DNA of 64,000 nucleotides, from the IMG/VR virus record IMGVR_UViG_3300036770_004943, positions 64,001 to 128,000 of that record, one strand, 5' to 3'. The notes under the pieces are model-generated. The model did no database searches and was not told where the DNA came from. It was given only the letters and a program-made list of their open reading frames with translations. Source of the stretch: a virus. A program made the translations under genes and the position numbers. Position 1 is the stretch's first letter; each line of letters begins with the position of its first letter. Of the stretch, positions 24,790-34,520 are shown one piece after another.

Positions 24790-25035
24790 TTAAATTAGGT
24801 GTTTTGTTCCTTCTAAAAGTGTAATTATGGAAGTGAATAAAGATTCATAAGATTTTAATTTACAGTCTTTATTTGTTTCAGAATTAATTTTCCCCATTTC
24901 AATGTGAATTAAGTCATCAATACTTTTAGTTAACCTTTCGTAATCACTGTCACTATCGAAATCAAAAATTTGATTATCAATTTCTTTTACTATTTCACGT
25001 AGCTTTTTTAGGTTTTCCGATTCGGTTTTAACCAT
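24790..25035 (-). CDS. 81-aa helical protein, unknown
   Basis: All-helical and acidic (VKEIDNQIFDFDSDSDYERL). It is contiguous with the membrane-anchored gene downstream and 10 bp from the gene upstream, in the operon that begins at 25837. No family recognised. Confidence 0.5.
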   Translation of the reverse strand: MVKTESENLKKLREIVKEIDNQIFDFDSDSDYERLTKSIDDLIHIEMGKINSETNKDCKLKSYESLFTSIITLLEGTKHLI

Positions 25036-25045
25036 AATAATAAAA

Positions 25046-25837
25046 TTAACTTAAACTTATTTTTAAATTATAAACTTTTAATATATCCTCTTTAAAAGAT
25101 TCTTTATTATAACTTATATTATAAATCACATCTTTAGCCTCTAAAAGTTTTTCTTTAACCTCAATATTATCACTAAATTGTTTTATATTAGTGTTTAATA
25201 AAACAATAGATTCTTTAACCATGTTTTTTAATAAATTTTCTTTTTCTAAATCATCTTTGGAAAGAATTGTTTTTATAACTCTTTTTTCTTCTTCGGAAAT
25301 GTTGGAATATTTTTCATTGTACTTTTTAGTTACAATCTCTAAAAATTTATTAGCATCAACAGGTTTAGACTTTTCTTTTGACTCTACTATTTTTTTAGGT
25401 GTGGTTAACCATTTTTTTACATACTCAAAAGATTCGTGAATAGTTTCAATAGTCTCAACCTTTTTTTCTAGAATAATTAGGTTGTTTATAGCTTCATGTA
25501 ATTTTTTTTTCTCTTCATACCCATTATACGTTTGTTCAAGGACATAGTTAGAAGGTAATTTAAGAAATAGTTTTTTATTTTCTTTAATAATATTTTTTTT
25601 AGAAAATTTCTCAAAAAGAAAAATATTTTCTTTTAAATATTCCACGGCACTAACCTCCGATTCAAAATAACCGTTTTCTATGTTTTTATACACAATAAAT
25701 TGCGTCCTTAATATAGAACTTTCATAAATATTTTTAATAAATTCTTTATATTTCTTTTTATTTTGTAGTTTTGATTCATTAATGTAAGAATCAATTAAAA
25801 ATTTTGTGTATATATCTTTAACTGCACCGAAATTCAT
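25046..25837 (-). CDS. head-module protein with INE leader motif, unknown
   Basis: 263 aa, helical and Lys-rich. I-N-E at residues 19-21 (LIDSYINESK) matches the cleavage rule and is identical to the motif at the capsid maturation site. It is encoded directly downstream of the portal gene under its own late element, so it is probably a virion or head-assembly protein. No family recognised. Confidence 0.55.
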   Translation of the reverse strand: MNFGAVKDIYTKFLIDSYINESKLQNKKKYKEFIKNIYESSILRTQFIVYKNIENGYFESEVSAVEYLKENIFLFEKFSKKNIIKENKKLFLKLPSNYVLEQTYNGYEEKKKLHEAINNLIILEKKVETIETIHESFEYVKKWLTTPKKIVESKEKSKPVDANKFLEIVTKKYNEKYSNISEEEKRVIKTILSKDDLEKENLLKNMVKESIVLLNTNIKQFSDNIEVKEKLLEAKDVIYNISYNKESFKEDILKVYNLKISLS

Positions 25838-25852
25838 AATAGTTTTTTAATA

Positions 25853-25861
25853 TATAAATAT
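25853..25861 (-). promoter_or_regulatory. late element
   Basis: Reads atatttata on the minus strand, 15 nt before the start at 25837. Confidence 0.5.
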
Positions 25862-25863
25862 TA

Positions 25864-27804
25864 CTAATCTTGTAATAAATTAAATTCATTTAAATCATCA
25901 TTGTTAATATTATCTTCTTCACCGATTAAGTTTTTAATACCTTCAGTCATCATAATAATATCTTCATTTTTTTGTCTACCCTCTAATAGAAGTTTATCTA
26001 TAATATTTTTATCTTTATAACGGAAACTTTCACCGAATCCACCTCCAGTTTCTTCAGCACCTCCAGTTTCTTCAGCACCTCCAGTTTCCTCACCAGTCTC
26101 ACCTTCACCACCAAATTCTTCACCACCAACACCTAAGTCAAGACCCCCACCAAATCCTCCTCCACCAAACGATTCACCGCCACCAGCTTCACCGCCACCA
26201 GCTTCACCGCCACCAGTTTCCCCACTTTCAGTTCCGGCGGGTAAACCAATTTCACCATAAAGTTTTGTTACACGGTCAAAAAAACCAGTTTTCTTAATGT
26301 TTTCAGGTGTGTTTTCCAGTTCTTTTGATGCAGCTCTTTCCATCATTTGTTGCTCTAGGTCGGTTTTAATTTCTTCATCAGTCCAATTAAAAATATTTTT
26401 CTTAGCCCAAGTATGTGACGAAGGGGCTATACCACCATCAATTTGTGATACAAGGTCTTTGTAAAGAGTAACTTTCTCTTTCCATTGTTCAACTTTTAAC
26501 ATCTCACCTTGAGTTGATGGGTTTGTAAGATTTAAAGTAAAATTATTTAAATCATCCGTAAAACCTAAAATAAATAAATGTATAATTGCTAATTTATTTA
26601 ATTCTTGAATCATAGATTGCTGTATACGATTAATTGTTCTCGCGAAACGTATATCTAATAAGGCTAAATTTTTACCCTCACCGGCTGGCTCATCAAAACC
26701 TAAAAAAGGTTTAGGTACCCTAAGTGCTGTTAATAATTTTCTTTGAATATATTCTATATCAGCGATTTGATCTAAATTACTGGCACCAGCTAAGGTATCT
26801 ATAGGGTTTGGTGCGTTAGGATCCCTTACAGGTACGAAATAATCTTGGTCTACAGCCAATGTATTGTATCTTAGGTCAACCTGACCAGATTTTTGGTCAA
26901 CTAATTGTTGTCTTTTAAATTTATTAGCAACTTTTTGTACGTATGCATCAACATCTTTATCATCAATGTTACCCACATAAATTTTAAATACGCGTCTTTC
27001 AGGTGCTCTAACAACACGATAAACTAACATTGCGTCTTCAGCCAATAACATTTGTTTCCAAATACGTCTAGCTTTTTCTAACATTGAGGTTCCGTAAGGT
27101 AAACGTCTATCGTCACCTAATAAACGAAAATGTGCAATTTCCCAAGGATTAAAATCCATATTTTTTTCACGCCAGTGAAAAATTACTTGTTTTTTCTTTG
27201 TTTGTTGTTCAGTGTTATTACCTTCTTTTTTGGTGGGGAACATTCCTTCTTCTTTTCGCTCAATTTCAATATTGGTTAACTGTGAAGAACCTATAACCCC
27301 TTTTTTATTATCAATCTTTAAAAAAACAAAATTGTCACCATATTTACACGTATTACGAGTCCACATTGGTAAATTTGTTTGAATATCGAGGACATTATAA
27401 AACAAATCTTCTAAAACGTTTTTTACTCTTTTAGAATTTGATTGAATTGTTAAAACTTTACCTTGTTCACTTGTTGTACAAGATTCTTCAGCCATAATAT
27501 CTAAAGCCGCTGAAATTTCAGGTGTAAATTCCATAGCTTCATAATCCATGTAGGAAGCTATTCTTGAAGTTTCATAATAAACTGCTTTTTGGTATAATTC
27601 ATTATCTACTCTTTGCCACTGTGCTTCAAGATAACCTTTTTGTTGTAACTCTAATTTTTGTTTATCATATTCTTGTTTTGATTGTACGGTAATTAAATCA
27701 CCGTCACCAAAACTATATTTTGGTGTTGTTCTTTCAGGTTTTTTATTTTGACCAAAAAGGTAAAATAATTTCTGATATACTGTTAAATCTTTATTATCTG
27801 ACAT
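25864..27804 (-). CDS. 20: portal protein, T4 gp20-type
   Basis: 646 aa (T4 gp20 is 524). The body has typical gp20 features: ASYMDYEAMEFTPEISAALD near residue 85, YRVVRAPERRVFKIYVGNID near 270, and QRKLLTALRVPKPFLGFDEP followed by LDIRFARTINRIQQSMIQEL, which form the clip/stem region in the family. The dodecameric portal is the DNA entry gate and head-tail connector. The C-terminal about 110 residues are an added Gly/Glu-rich low-complexity tail with GGGEAGGGE and GGAEETGGAEETGG repeats, then KLLLEGR, an LLE site at which the tail could be clipped. Confidence 0.9.
   Translation of the reverse strand: MSDNKDLTVYQKLFYLFGQNKKPERTTPKYSFGDGDLITVQSKQEYDKQKLELQQKGYLEAQWQRVDNELYQKAVYYETSRIASYMDYEAMEFTPEISAALDIMAEESCTTSEQGKVLTIQSNSKRVKNVLEDLFYNVLDIQTNLPMWTRNTCKYGDNFVFLKIDNKKGVIGSSQLTNIEIERKEEGMFPTKKEGNNTEQQTKKKQVIFHWREKNMDFNPWEIAHFRLLGDDRRLPYGTSMLEKARRIWKQMLLAEDAMLVYRVVRAPERRVFKIYVGNIDDKDVDAYVQKVANKFKRQQLVDQKSGQVDLRYNTLAVDQDYFVPVRDPNAPNPIDTLAGASNLDQIADIEYIQRKLLTALRVPKPFLGFDEPAGEGKNLALLDIRFARTINRIQQSMIQELNKLAIIHLFILGFTDDLNNFTLNLTNPSTQGEMLKVEQWKEKVTLYKDLVSQIDGGIAPSSHTWAKKNIFNWTDEEIKTDLEQQMMERAASKELENTPENIKKTGFFDRVTKLYGEIGLPAGTESGETGGGEAGGGEAGGGESFGGGGFGGGLDLGVGGEEFGGEGETGEETGGAEETGGAEETGGGFGESFRYKDKNIIDKLLLEGRQKNEDIIMMTEGIKNLIGEEDNINNDDLNEFNLLQD
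26040..26220. repeat. low-complexity triplet repeats in the portal gene
   Basis: Tandem units such as ccaccagcttcaccg (about 26177-26215) and ctccagtttcttcagcac (about 26043-26085) encode the Gly/Glu-rich C-terminal tail. They look like slippage or unequal-crossing-over products. Confidence 0.7.
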
Positions 27805-27837
27805 TAATTAATTTTCAAAACTTGTTATTTTATTTAA

Positions 27838-27846
27838 AATAAATAT
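27838..27846 (-). promoter_or_regulatory. late element of the portal gene
   Basis: Reads atatttatt (with a leading g) on the minus strand, 33 nt before the start at 27804. Confidence 0.55.
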
Positions 27847-27892
27847 CCAACTTAAAAATAAACCACCATTTTTAAATGTGAAGGCACATGTG

Positions 27893-29722
27893 TTAAGTTT
27901 TTCTATTTATTATTTTCTTATTCATTTCTTTATCCTTAAAACCAGACATACCAAAAAACACCCAATTGTGTTCAGATAACGCGGACTGAATTTGTTTAGG
28001 TGTAGATTCTCTGTTTACTACTGAATTATATTCCGAAGTATTTAGTTCACTAATGGTTTCACTAGTATTAGTAGATACTACCCAAGAATCTAACATTGCT
28101 TTAGCCTGTCCTTTACTTTTTTCAAAATCTTTAAAAGATGTTTGAGAAACATAACAACACATGGCAATTGCCATAAGTAAATCATCATGATACCCTTTCA
28201 TGTGGTCAGGGCGACCATTTTTAAACACAAAAGTATCCATCTCAGCTATCGCTCTAATTGAACGTACTTTAAAAGAATCTAACCTAACAGATTCTTCTAA
28301 TTTTGTGATAATTGTATTTCTGTTTTTTTGAAAATTTAGACCTGGTAATTTACCGTCACGCATATGACGTTCTAAGTTTTTATTGTTTGTTACCGAATCA
28401 ATACCCAAAACAACATCGTAATACATTTTTTTGGACGAATAATTAAGTTCAATCATTTTTAAAACCGAAGAGACACCATAACCGCCCGTAATATCAACAA
28501 CAACAAAGGCCTCATACCTATTACCATATTCTACAGCAATTTCACCTAAAGTATCGGGTGCAACTTTACCGTGATATTCGGCAACTTGAAATCCTGTGGT
28601 AAAATCCATAACACAAATACTTGCGAAATCATCTGCAGAACCAGATGCGGCATCAACAGAAAGAATGTATTCATGTCCTAATTGAGGATCTTCCCAAACC
28701 CACATGTTACCATCCAACCATTCAGTTCTAATAGGGTCTTTTACATTATTTTTCTTTTGATATTCAACATATTTTGAGTTAATAACATTATCACCAGAAC
28801 CGTTAAAGGCACACAATAATTCTTGTGCAATTGTACGAGGGTTATTATTTAACTGACCACACATCATCTCAAACCAAGGAGCGGTTGGTTGCCAACCATC
28901 AAGTTCTAATTGTTCAAAATGACTGTAATCCATGTCAATTTTTTCTTCTATAACATCTCCCGCATCATTTTTCTTTTGCCAAACCATATTTTTGTTGTAA
29001 CGAGGGTCTTGGAACCATCTCATCTCAACAATGTTAAACGGGTTATTAGTTTTTTCTTTGGTTTTAGCTGCCATATATGTTTTATAATATAATGGGTCCA
29101 TACCGTTTGGTGTACTAATAAGGATGGCTCCACCACCTGTAGAAAGTGCTGGTTGAGCTGCCGCGTAAACTTCTTCACCACCTTCAATATAGGCCGCCTC
29201 ATCCATGACAAGTAATGTTGGTGTATAACCACGTAACGCATCTAATGATGTTGCAACAGCTTTAACCTCGGAACCGTTTTTTAATCTATAATGTTTTGCA
29301 GAGTTTTTTTCAGAATCATACCATGAATCATCATTACCAGATGACCAAACATTCATCCAAGTCGGTAACTGTGATGTAAAATCTTTAACTTTTTTAAGAA
29401 ATTCAATCGCAGTTTCTTGTTTATTTGCTAAAATAAGAACCCTTTGTGGACTATTTGGGTCGGCCAAAGCCGTCATTACCGCTATATAAGCAGCAGTTGT
29501 GGTAGAAACACCCGCCTGACGAGGTTTCATCACTATATTAAAACGGTTATCTTTATAAGCCGTTATTAATTCTTTTTGTTTGGGGAATAATTTGAATCTG
29601 ACAAAACCTTTCTGTGTTTGGTCAAAAGTTTCAAGATAGTTCTCAATGGCATATATCGGGTCTTTCATAGACTTACCGATTTCCATCAATTTTTGAGCCT
29701 TACTTTGTGGTACATTTGACAT
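27893..29722 (-). CDS. 17: terminase large subunit, T4 gp17-type
   Basis: 609 aa, essentially the length of T4 gp17 (610). The ATPase has the Walker A variant MKPRQAGVSTT (residues 65-75), Walker B with catalytic Glu (LLVMDEAAYIEGG, D174/E175), and the coupling segment ISTPNGMDPLYYKTYM. The C-terminal RNase H-like headful nuclease has EYILSVDAASGSADDFASI (first Asp), VVVDITGGYG and the late MKGYHDDLLMAIAM acidic pair. It powers DNA packaging through the portal encoded just downstream. Confidence 0.95.
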   Translation of the reverse strand: MSNVPQSKAQKLMEIGKSMKDPIYAIENYLETFDQTQKGFVRFKLFPKQKELITAYKDNRFNIVMKPRQAGVSTTTAAYIAVMTALADPNSPQRVLILANKQETAIEFLKKVKDFTSQLPTWMNVWSSGNDDSWYDSEKNSAKHYRLKNGSEVKAVATSLDALRGYTPTLLVMDEAAYIEGGEEVYAAAQPALSTGGGAILISTPNGMDPLYYKTYMAAKTKEKTNNPFNIVEMRWFQDPRYNKNMVWQKKNDAGDVIEEKIDMDYSHFEQLELDGWQPTAPWFEMMCGQLNNNPRTIAQELLCAFNGSGDNVINSKYVEYQKKNNVKDPIRTEWLDGNMWVWEDPQLGHEYILSVDAASGSADDFASICVMDFTTGFQVAEYHGKVAPDTLGEIAVEYGNRYEAFVVVDITGGYGVSSVLKMIELNYSSKKMYYDVVLGIDSVTNNKNLERHMRDGKLPGLNFQKNRNTIITKLEESVRLDSFKVRSIRAIAEMDTFVFKNGRPDHMKGYHDDLLMAIAMCCYVSQTSFKDFEKSKGQAKAMLDSWVVSTNTSETISELNTSEYNSVVNRESTPKQIQSALSEHNWVFFGMSGFKDKEMNKKIINRKT

Positions 29723-29741
29723 AAATAACGTTACTTTAATA

Positions 29742-29750
29742 TATAAATAT
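29742..29750 (-). promoter_or_regulatory. late element of the terminase gene
   Basis: Reads atatttata (with a leading g) on the minus strand, 19 nt before the start at 29722. Confidence 0.55.
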
Positions 29751-29768
29751 CAAGAACGTTGTTAATGG

Positions 29769-32585
29769 TTATTCCACATTTGATAACTCTTTGTGTAAGA
29801 TGTTAGCAACTTCTTCAATAAAAGTTTCCTTATTAGGTGACCAACCACTTAAAAAGTGATCTAAATCAGTATAATCAAAAGTTAAGTAACTTTCAAATCT
29901 ACCAGAACCTTGGTCCATTAAATAAGTTATTAAATGGTAAACCGAATTAGGTAAATCATCTTCATACCAAACAAAATCATCAGCATAAGCCTGAATATCA
30001 TCCATTAAATAATCATATCTAAAAGTGTAAACTCTTTCTGTTTTTTTATTTTTTGTTACAATTTCTTTTTGTCTTACAAAATCACTACCAAAAACATCTT
30101 CTACCATAGATAAAACATTATTTATAACATCAGTTGAAGCCAAATTGTTATAAGCGTCGTTATAAGATTTAAGGATAATTTTTCTAAGTTGTTTTAATTC
30201 AGGAGAATGCTCTATCAAAGATTGTAATTGATAGTCTGACATACCTTCAATTCTTTCATCATATAAAGCAACGGTAAATTTATCTAATTCATCGTCAATA
30301 TCCTCAACCCAATTATCAAACTCATCAACCCAATCTAAATCTAATGTTACTTTTTTACCTCTAAAATGGTTAAATAAAAAATCAACAATTTCTTTTTTAA
30401 TTTCAAGATTATCTAAAAAATAATAAATGTCTTCTAAACTTCCATAATGAGTAGCATCAATGTCTAAACTTTTTAAATCACCTTCTAAAATTTTATAAAC
30501 ATCATGTTCACCGTTAAAAAATCCGGCTAACCTACCTAAGTCACTAAAAGCAACGTAATCACTTTTACCTTCAGGAAATAATAAACCACGATTTGTGTCA
30601 CCTTTTAGTAAATCGTAAGTACTGGATAAAATAGCCTCTCTTAATCCAGTTTTTTCCCCGACAGGGGCATCTTGGTAGGCTTTTATTAAAATTAACGGGG
30701 TTAAATCATATAAACTATTTCTATTATAATAATTAAGATATAATTGATAATAGTCACGCTCAAAAAAACTGTTCCATAAAATTTTTGGTGGTAGGGTGTA
30801 AGAACTCCAATCAGTTTTAAATATTTCTTTAACTAAAGAATCAAACTCCCCGATACTAGGAAAAAACTCTATAATATTTGTATTATCTTGTAATACATCC
30901 TCAATAGTATATTTTAAATCATCTTCATCGTTATATTTCATTTTTATATAACTTATAAAAGCCTTTCTTGGGTTTTTATAAAAAGAATTTAAATCGTTTA
31001 ATGTTATGTCGGTTATTAATTTTTTAGATATTAATTCATTTAAAACGTTTAAGCCATTTTCAGTTGAACCCAAGTATTCTAAAACTTTTTCGGTTGGAAA
31101 ACCGTAATTTTCTAAAGTACTTTTTAGGTAATCAATATTATTTAAAATATATTTTAAACGTTCAGGGGTAATTTTTTTGTTAGGGTCATTAGATTCCATC
31201 GGAAATTTTTCTTTTATTAGAATGTTCATACCTCTAACATCTATTTCTTGAAATAGATTAACACCAATTGATTTGGCATAACCAAAAATTAAATCAACAT
31301 CTTTAAACAATTCCATTAATTTTTGACCCGTCCTTGAACCCCACCAATCATCTGGTCTTTTACTACCATAAAAACTATTTAAAAGTCCAAAAATATTATT
31401 TTGTCCCCGTTCTTTATTTAAAAATTCTTTGAAGTTTGGGTCTGATGATGCATTTAAAAACTCATCTAAAGATATTGTGCCTTTAGAAACGGCATTTAAA
31501 AGACGGTCATAATGGTCTCCGGCAAACATTTTTACCAAAGGGTTTATACCCACCGATTTATAACCATTCCAAATTTCTTTTATTTTTTCACCCCATTCAC
31601 TATCTTTTGTAACATAAAGGTTGATTAAATCTTTAAAACTAAAATATTCGAAAATAGATATGTTTCTTTTTTTAAGATAATTAATTAAAGGTTCTAAACC
31701 TATTTTTTTAGTAAGTTCTTCTGATGATAAAGATTTTAATGGGTCCAAACCTTTAGACTCTAACCAAGCAATTAAGTCTTGACCAAAATAAAAATTATCA
31801 ACCCCTTTTAAATTATTCTTAAAAAGATATTCAATAATCACATCTTTAATCGTATCCCAATTAGAACCTAAATTTTCTGCCGCTTTTTGTATACTTGTTG
31901 GATTATCGGGAGCGTCAAAAGCTTGAGCCTCACCGTTATTTTTTATTAAAAACGCAGTTTTATACCAAGGATTAGTTTGAGGTTCTTTTTTATTAATAGT
32001 ATAAATTAGTGTACCTTCAGTGGTGTATCTTTTAAAATAATTGTCACTATCTTTAGTTGTGGTACACCATTTTGTACCTGAACCATAAAAACAAGAAGCT
32101 CGATGTGATTTAGGTATTAAAATTAAAAGATTACTATCATTATATAAAACATTAGCTTCTAACTTCTTAACATCAGACTTACTAAGTTTTTCACCAACCA
32201 TTTTAAAAATCTCTAAAGCAATACCATAATCTTTGTAGTTATTAATATCTTTAGGATTTTTATAAATGTTTTGAAAAATTTTGGCTGCAGGCGAATTATC
32301 AGTAAGTAACCAACTCCATTTTTTTTCTTCAATTAATTCATCTAAAAATTCTTTAGTTAGTTTGTTAACGTTTTTATGGAATAAATTAATAGCCTTAACG
32401 ATTCTAGCCTGAGAAACACCCAACCTACTACCATAAACCATCCAATCAAGGTATTTGTTGTTACCTGATGGGTCTAATCTTGATAACCCTTCTATAGTAT
32501 CTTTACGAACTTCAGGGTATTTTTTTATAACATCATCTAAACGACTCTCTAAAAGTAACTCTTCTAATAAAAAAGTATTTCTCAT
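29769..32585 (-). CDS. giant WCT-family protein with capsid-targeting-like leader
   Basis: 938 aa, the largest paralog. Leader MRNTFLLEELLLESRLDD has L-L-E at 6-8 and 11-13. It is followed by the family N-terminal signature (LDPSGNNKYLDWM at about 37-49) and the core motif HRASCFYGSGTKWCTTTKDS at about 160-179, then YFKRYTTEGTLIYTINKK. About 650 further residues of helical, acidic, solenoid-like sequence ('LI..LI..', 'EYLGSTENGLNVL') have no parallel in the shorter members. It sits next to the terminase under its own late element. I infer a packaged, injected protein whose long extension binds a host target. Confidence 0.75.
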   Translation of the reverse strand: MRNTFLLEELLLESRLDDVIKKYPEVRKDTIEGLSRLDPSGNNKYLDWMVYGSRLGVSQARIVKAINLFHKNVNKLTKEFLDELIEEKKWSWLLTDNSPAAKIFQNIYKNPKDINNYKDYGIALEIFKMVGEKLSKSDVKKLEANVLYNDSNLLILIPKSHRASCFYGSGTKWCTTTKDSDNYFKRYTTEGTLIYTINKKEPQTNPWYKTAFLIKNNGEAQAFDAPDNPTSIQKAAENLGSNWDTIKDVIIEYLFKNNLKGVDNFYFGQDLIAWLESKGLDPLKSLSSEELTKKIGLEPLINYLKKRNISIFEYFSFKDLINLYVTKDSEWGEKIKEIWNGYKSVGINPLVKMFAGDHYDRLLNAVSKGTISLDEFLNASSDPNFKEFLNKERGQNNIFGLLNSFYGSKRPDDWWGSRTGQKLMELFKDVDLIFGYAKSIGVNLFQEIDVRGMNILIKEKFPMESNDPNKKITPERLKYILNNIDYLKSTLENYGFPTEKVLEYLGSTENGLNVLNELISKKLITDITLNDLNSFYKNPRKAFISYIKMKYNDEDDLKYTIEDVLQDNTNIIEFFPSIGEFDSLVKEIFKTDWSSYTLPPKILWNSFFERDYYQLYLNYYNRNSLYDLTPLILIKAYQDAPVGEKTGLREAILSSTYDLLKGDTNRGLLFPEGKSDYVAFSDLGRLAGFFNGEHDVYKILEGDLKSLDIDATHYGSLEDIYYFLDNLEIKKEIVDFLFNHFRGKKVTLDLDWVDEFDNWVEDIDDELDKFTVALYDERIEGMSDYQLQSLIEHSPELKQLRKIILKSYNDAYNNLASTDVINNVLSMVEDVFGSDFVRQKEIVTKNKKTERVYTFRYDYLMDDIQAYADDFVWYEDDLPNSVYHLITYLMDQGSGRFESYLTFDYTDLDHFLSGWSPNKETFIEEVANILHKELSNVE

Positions 32586-32589
32586 ATCA

Positions 32590-32599
32590 AATAAATATC
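32590..32599 (-). promoter_or_regulatory. late element of the giant WCT gene
   Basis: Reads gatatttatt on the minus strand, 4 nt before the start at 32585. Confidence 0.55.
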
Positions 32600-32625
32600 T
32601 GAATTTAAATTAGAAACTAAATAAT

Positions 32626-32654
32626 AAACCCATCTGGAGCGAACAGATGGGTTT
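32626..32654 (-). terminator. terminator of the head-core operon
   Basis: Perfect 11-bp stem aaacccatctg/cagatgggttt with a 7-nt loop. T-rich sequence follows on the minus strand. Confidence 0.8.
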
Positions 32655-32661
32655 AATTTTT

Positions 32662-32702
32662 GAAGATTCTCATCTTCATAACTTAACGGTCCTAACGCTA
32701 AG
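32662..32702 (-). other. two further small hairpins in the same 3' region
   Basis: gaagat/atcttc (32662-32677) and cttaacg/cgctaag (32682-32702, one mismatch). The second contains the 12-mer TAACGGTCCTAA, identical to a stretch of the universally conserved helix-69 region of bacterial 23S rRNA. Confidence 0.45.
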
Positions 32703-32705
32703 GTT

Positions 32706-34520
32706 TTAATACTTACGATCTAATATTGATTGATAGTAAGCTACCATTTTATAATCTTCATTATCTAAAGCTTCATCTCTTGCGTTTTCAAGGTCACGTT
32801 TAGACCAAGTACTAGGGTCATCAACAGGTTCTTCTTCAGTTTGTTTACCTTTTTTACCTAAAAGTCTGGCTAATAACTCATCTTCTTCTTCAGGAGCTTC
32901 TGGACCTTCAGGTGCTTCTGGTGTTTCAGTATCGTCATCATCACTATACGAATCCAACACATCATCAGCCTCTTCTTGTCTCAACTCAATTAAAGATTCC
33001 TGAGCTAATTCTTTTACCTTGTTTTGTGCCTCATTCTTATTAGAAATAAGACCCTCAATGATTTTATTAAATTCGTCGTCAGATAATTCTTGTAATTTAT
33101 GCCAAGTTAAAGATATAACTTCTTGATTGTCAACAGGCATTTGTTCAACAAATTTTTCCCATATTTTAGGTCCTAGACGAATATCGTTTGTTTCAGATTC
33201 CAAGTTATCAACCATATCAGCAACGTACTTTCTAACTTCAGGATCTTTAGATAAACCCCAAAGTGAGGTTAATTCCATGACACCTTTACCTAATTCATGT
33301 AAAAGAATTGGAAATGTCATACCTTGTGCAATAACTTTAGGTTTACCACCTGTTGATGATAGTTGTATCCTAGAGTTACCAGCGTGAATACCTTGTTCAC
33401 CTTGTGATTTAATAGTTTCATTACTCATTAAAAAATAAGAAGCGTCATTTGCCGCCATCAAATTACTATAACCCCTAACTAATTCTGGGTTTTGTTCACG
33501 AAACTCATCGTCCATCATGTGTAAATTTTGACTTTTTCTGGCTGCCCCTTGCATCATTGCGTTAGTAAGTCTACGTCTTTTAACAGCTTTCTTTAATTCG
33601 TCAGTTGATTTACCTTGAGGTGGTCTTGTATTCGCTTTCGACATTTTAAGACCTTCACGATTAATTTTACCTATTTTAAAACCTTGTTGTCTAGAAATCA
33701 TTTCAATTTCTCTAGGGGAAGCATTGTCAGGTAATCCTAACATTTGTGGGGGGATACCAGTTATAGTAGCCTCAAAATCAACAGCATCTACAGGTATATT
33801 ATATTTTTTTCTAATAAGTTCTACAGCCTTTCTTTCCAAATTTTGGATACCCATTTCGTATTCTTTTTTAGCTGTATTGATGACTGAATCACCTAAAAGT
33901 TCTTGTACATCTTGTAATGTAACCCTTTGTCTTCCAGTTTTTTCTCTGATTTTAGAGGCAATTTCTTCAAAAGATTCTCTAGCTAACCTATCAGTTAATT
34001 CTCTACCTAAAATTTCGGAATAATCGTTTTCACCACTTTCAAAACTTCTCCTAACACTGTCTTCCATATCTTCATTAACTAATCTTCTTGATATAGTTTC
34101 TATAAGTTCACTTTTGGTCATCCTAGCCGGTTCACTTGATTCCACCATACTAAGTATATCCTTTTTTGTTAATTTAGCCATTATATTTTGTTTTTTATAT
34201 ATTTTATTCTCACCTAAATCAGACTGCCTCTCAATATCATCTTTGCTTAGATTACTAATTTCTATATCTATAGCTTTAATTCTATCGTTATTGATTTTAA
34301 CCGATTGAATTTCGGCATTTTTTTTTGCTGTAAATTGTTTTTTTCTTTCTGAAGCTTCAGAACCAGAAACTGGGTCTGATGCTTGAGAACCGTAGGCTGA
34401 TGCTGTTGCTTGGTCGGCAGGTATTTGTTTTTTAGAAGCACCTATTTTTTTTATTAGGTTGTTTTTCTCATCTTCTAATTTTTTAATCTTTTCTTTATTA
34501 GAAATTTCTTTTTCTGCCAT
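32706..34520 (-). CDS. virion/head-assembly protein of T4-like head cluster, unknown
   Basis: 604 aa. The N-terminal 110 residues are Lys/Glu/Ser/Ala low-complexity. An internal ATG (residue 114, at 34181) begins a more typical phage start (MAKLTKKDILSMVESSEPARM), so two products are possible. The middle has FPILLHELGKGVMELTSLWG, a motif I associate with structural proteins of T4-like phages. It resembles HExxH but with Lys in place of the second His, so it is not a protease by that criterion. The C-terminus is Pro/Glu-rich. Its ATG overlaps the upstream stop (TAATG). Confidence 0.6.
   Translation of the reverse strand: MAEKEISNKEKIKKLEDEKNNLIKKIGASKKQIPADQATASAYGSQASDPVSGSEASERKKQFTAKKNAEIQSVKINNDRIKAIDIEISNLSKDDIERQSDLGENKIYKKQNIMAKLTKKDILSMVESSEPARMTKSELIETISRRLVNEDMEDSVRRSFESGENDYSEILGRELTDRLARESFEEIASKIREKTGRQRVTLQDVQELLGDSVINTAKKEYEMGIQNLERKAVELIRKKYNIPVDAVDFEATITGIPPQMLGLPDNASPREIEMISRQQGFKIGKINREGLKMSKANTRPPQGKSTDELKKAVKRRRLTNAMMQGAARKSQNLHMMDDEFREQNPELVRGYSNLMAANDASYFLMSNETIKSQGEQGIHAGNSRIQLSSTGGKPKVIAQGMTFPILLHELGKGVMELTSLWGLSKDPEVRKYVADMVDNLESETNDIRLGPKIWEKFVEQMPVDNQEVISLTWHKLQELSDDEFNKIIEGLISNKNEAQNKVKELAQESLIELRQEEADDVLDSYSDDDDTETPEAPEGPEAPEEEDELLARLLGKKGKQTEEEPVDDPSTWSKRDLENARDEALDNEDYKMVAYYQSILDRKY

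Noticed and set aside
26040-26220. CRISPR-like or regulatory tandem repeat
   Set aside because: The repeats are in frame and encode the Gly/Glu-rich tail of the portal protein, with no spacers.
28910-29241. Small frames inside the terminase gene on both strands
   Set aside because: They overlap highly conserved terminase coding sequence and have no start signals.
33120-33380. HExxH-like motif (HELGKGVMEL) as a metallopeptidase in the 604-aa protein
   Set aside because: The second zinc-binding His is Lys, and the segment resembles a structural-protein motif of T4-like phages.
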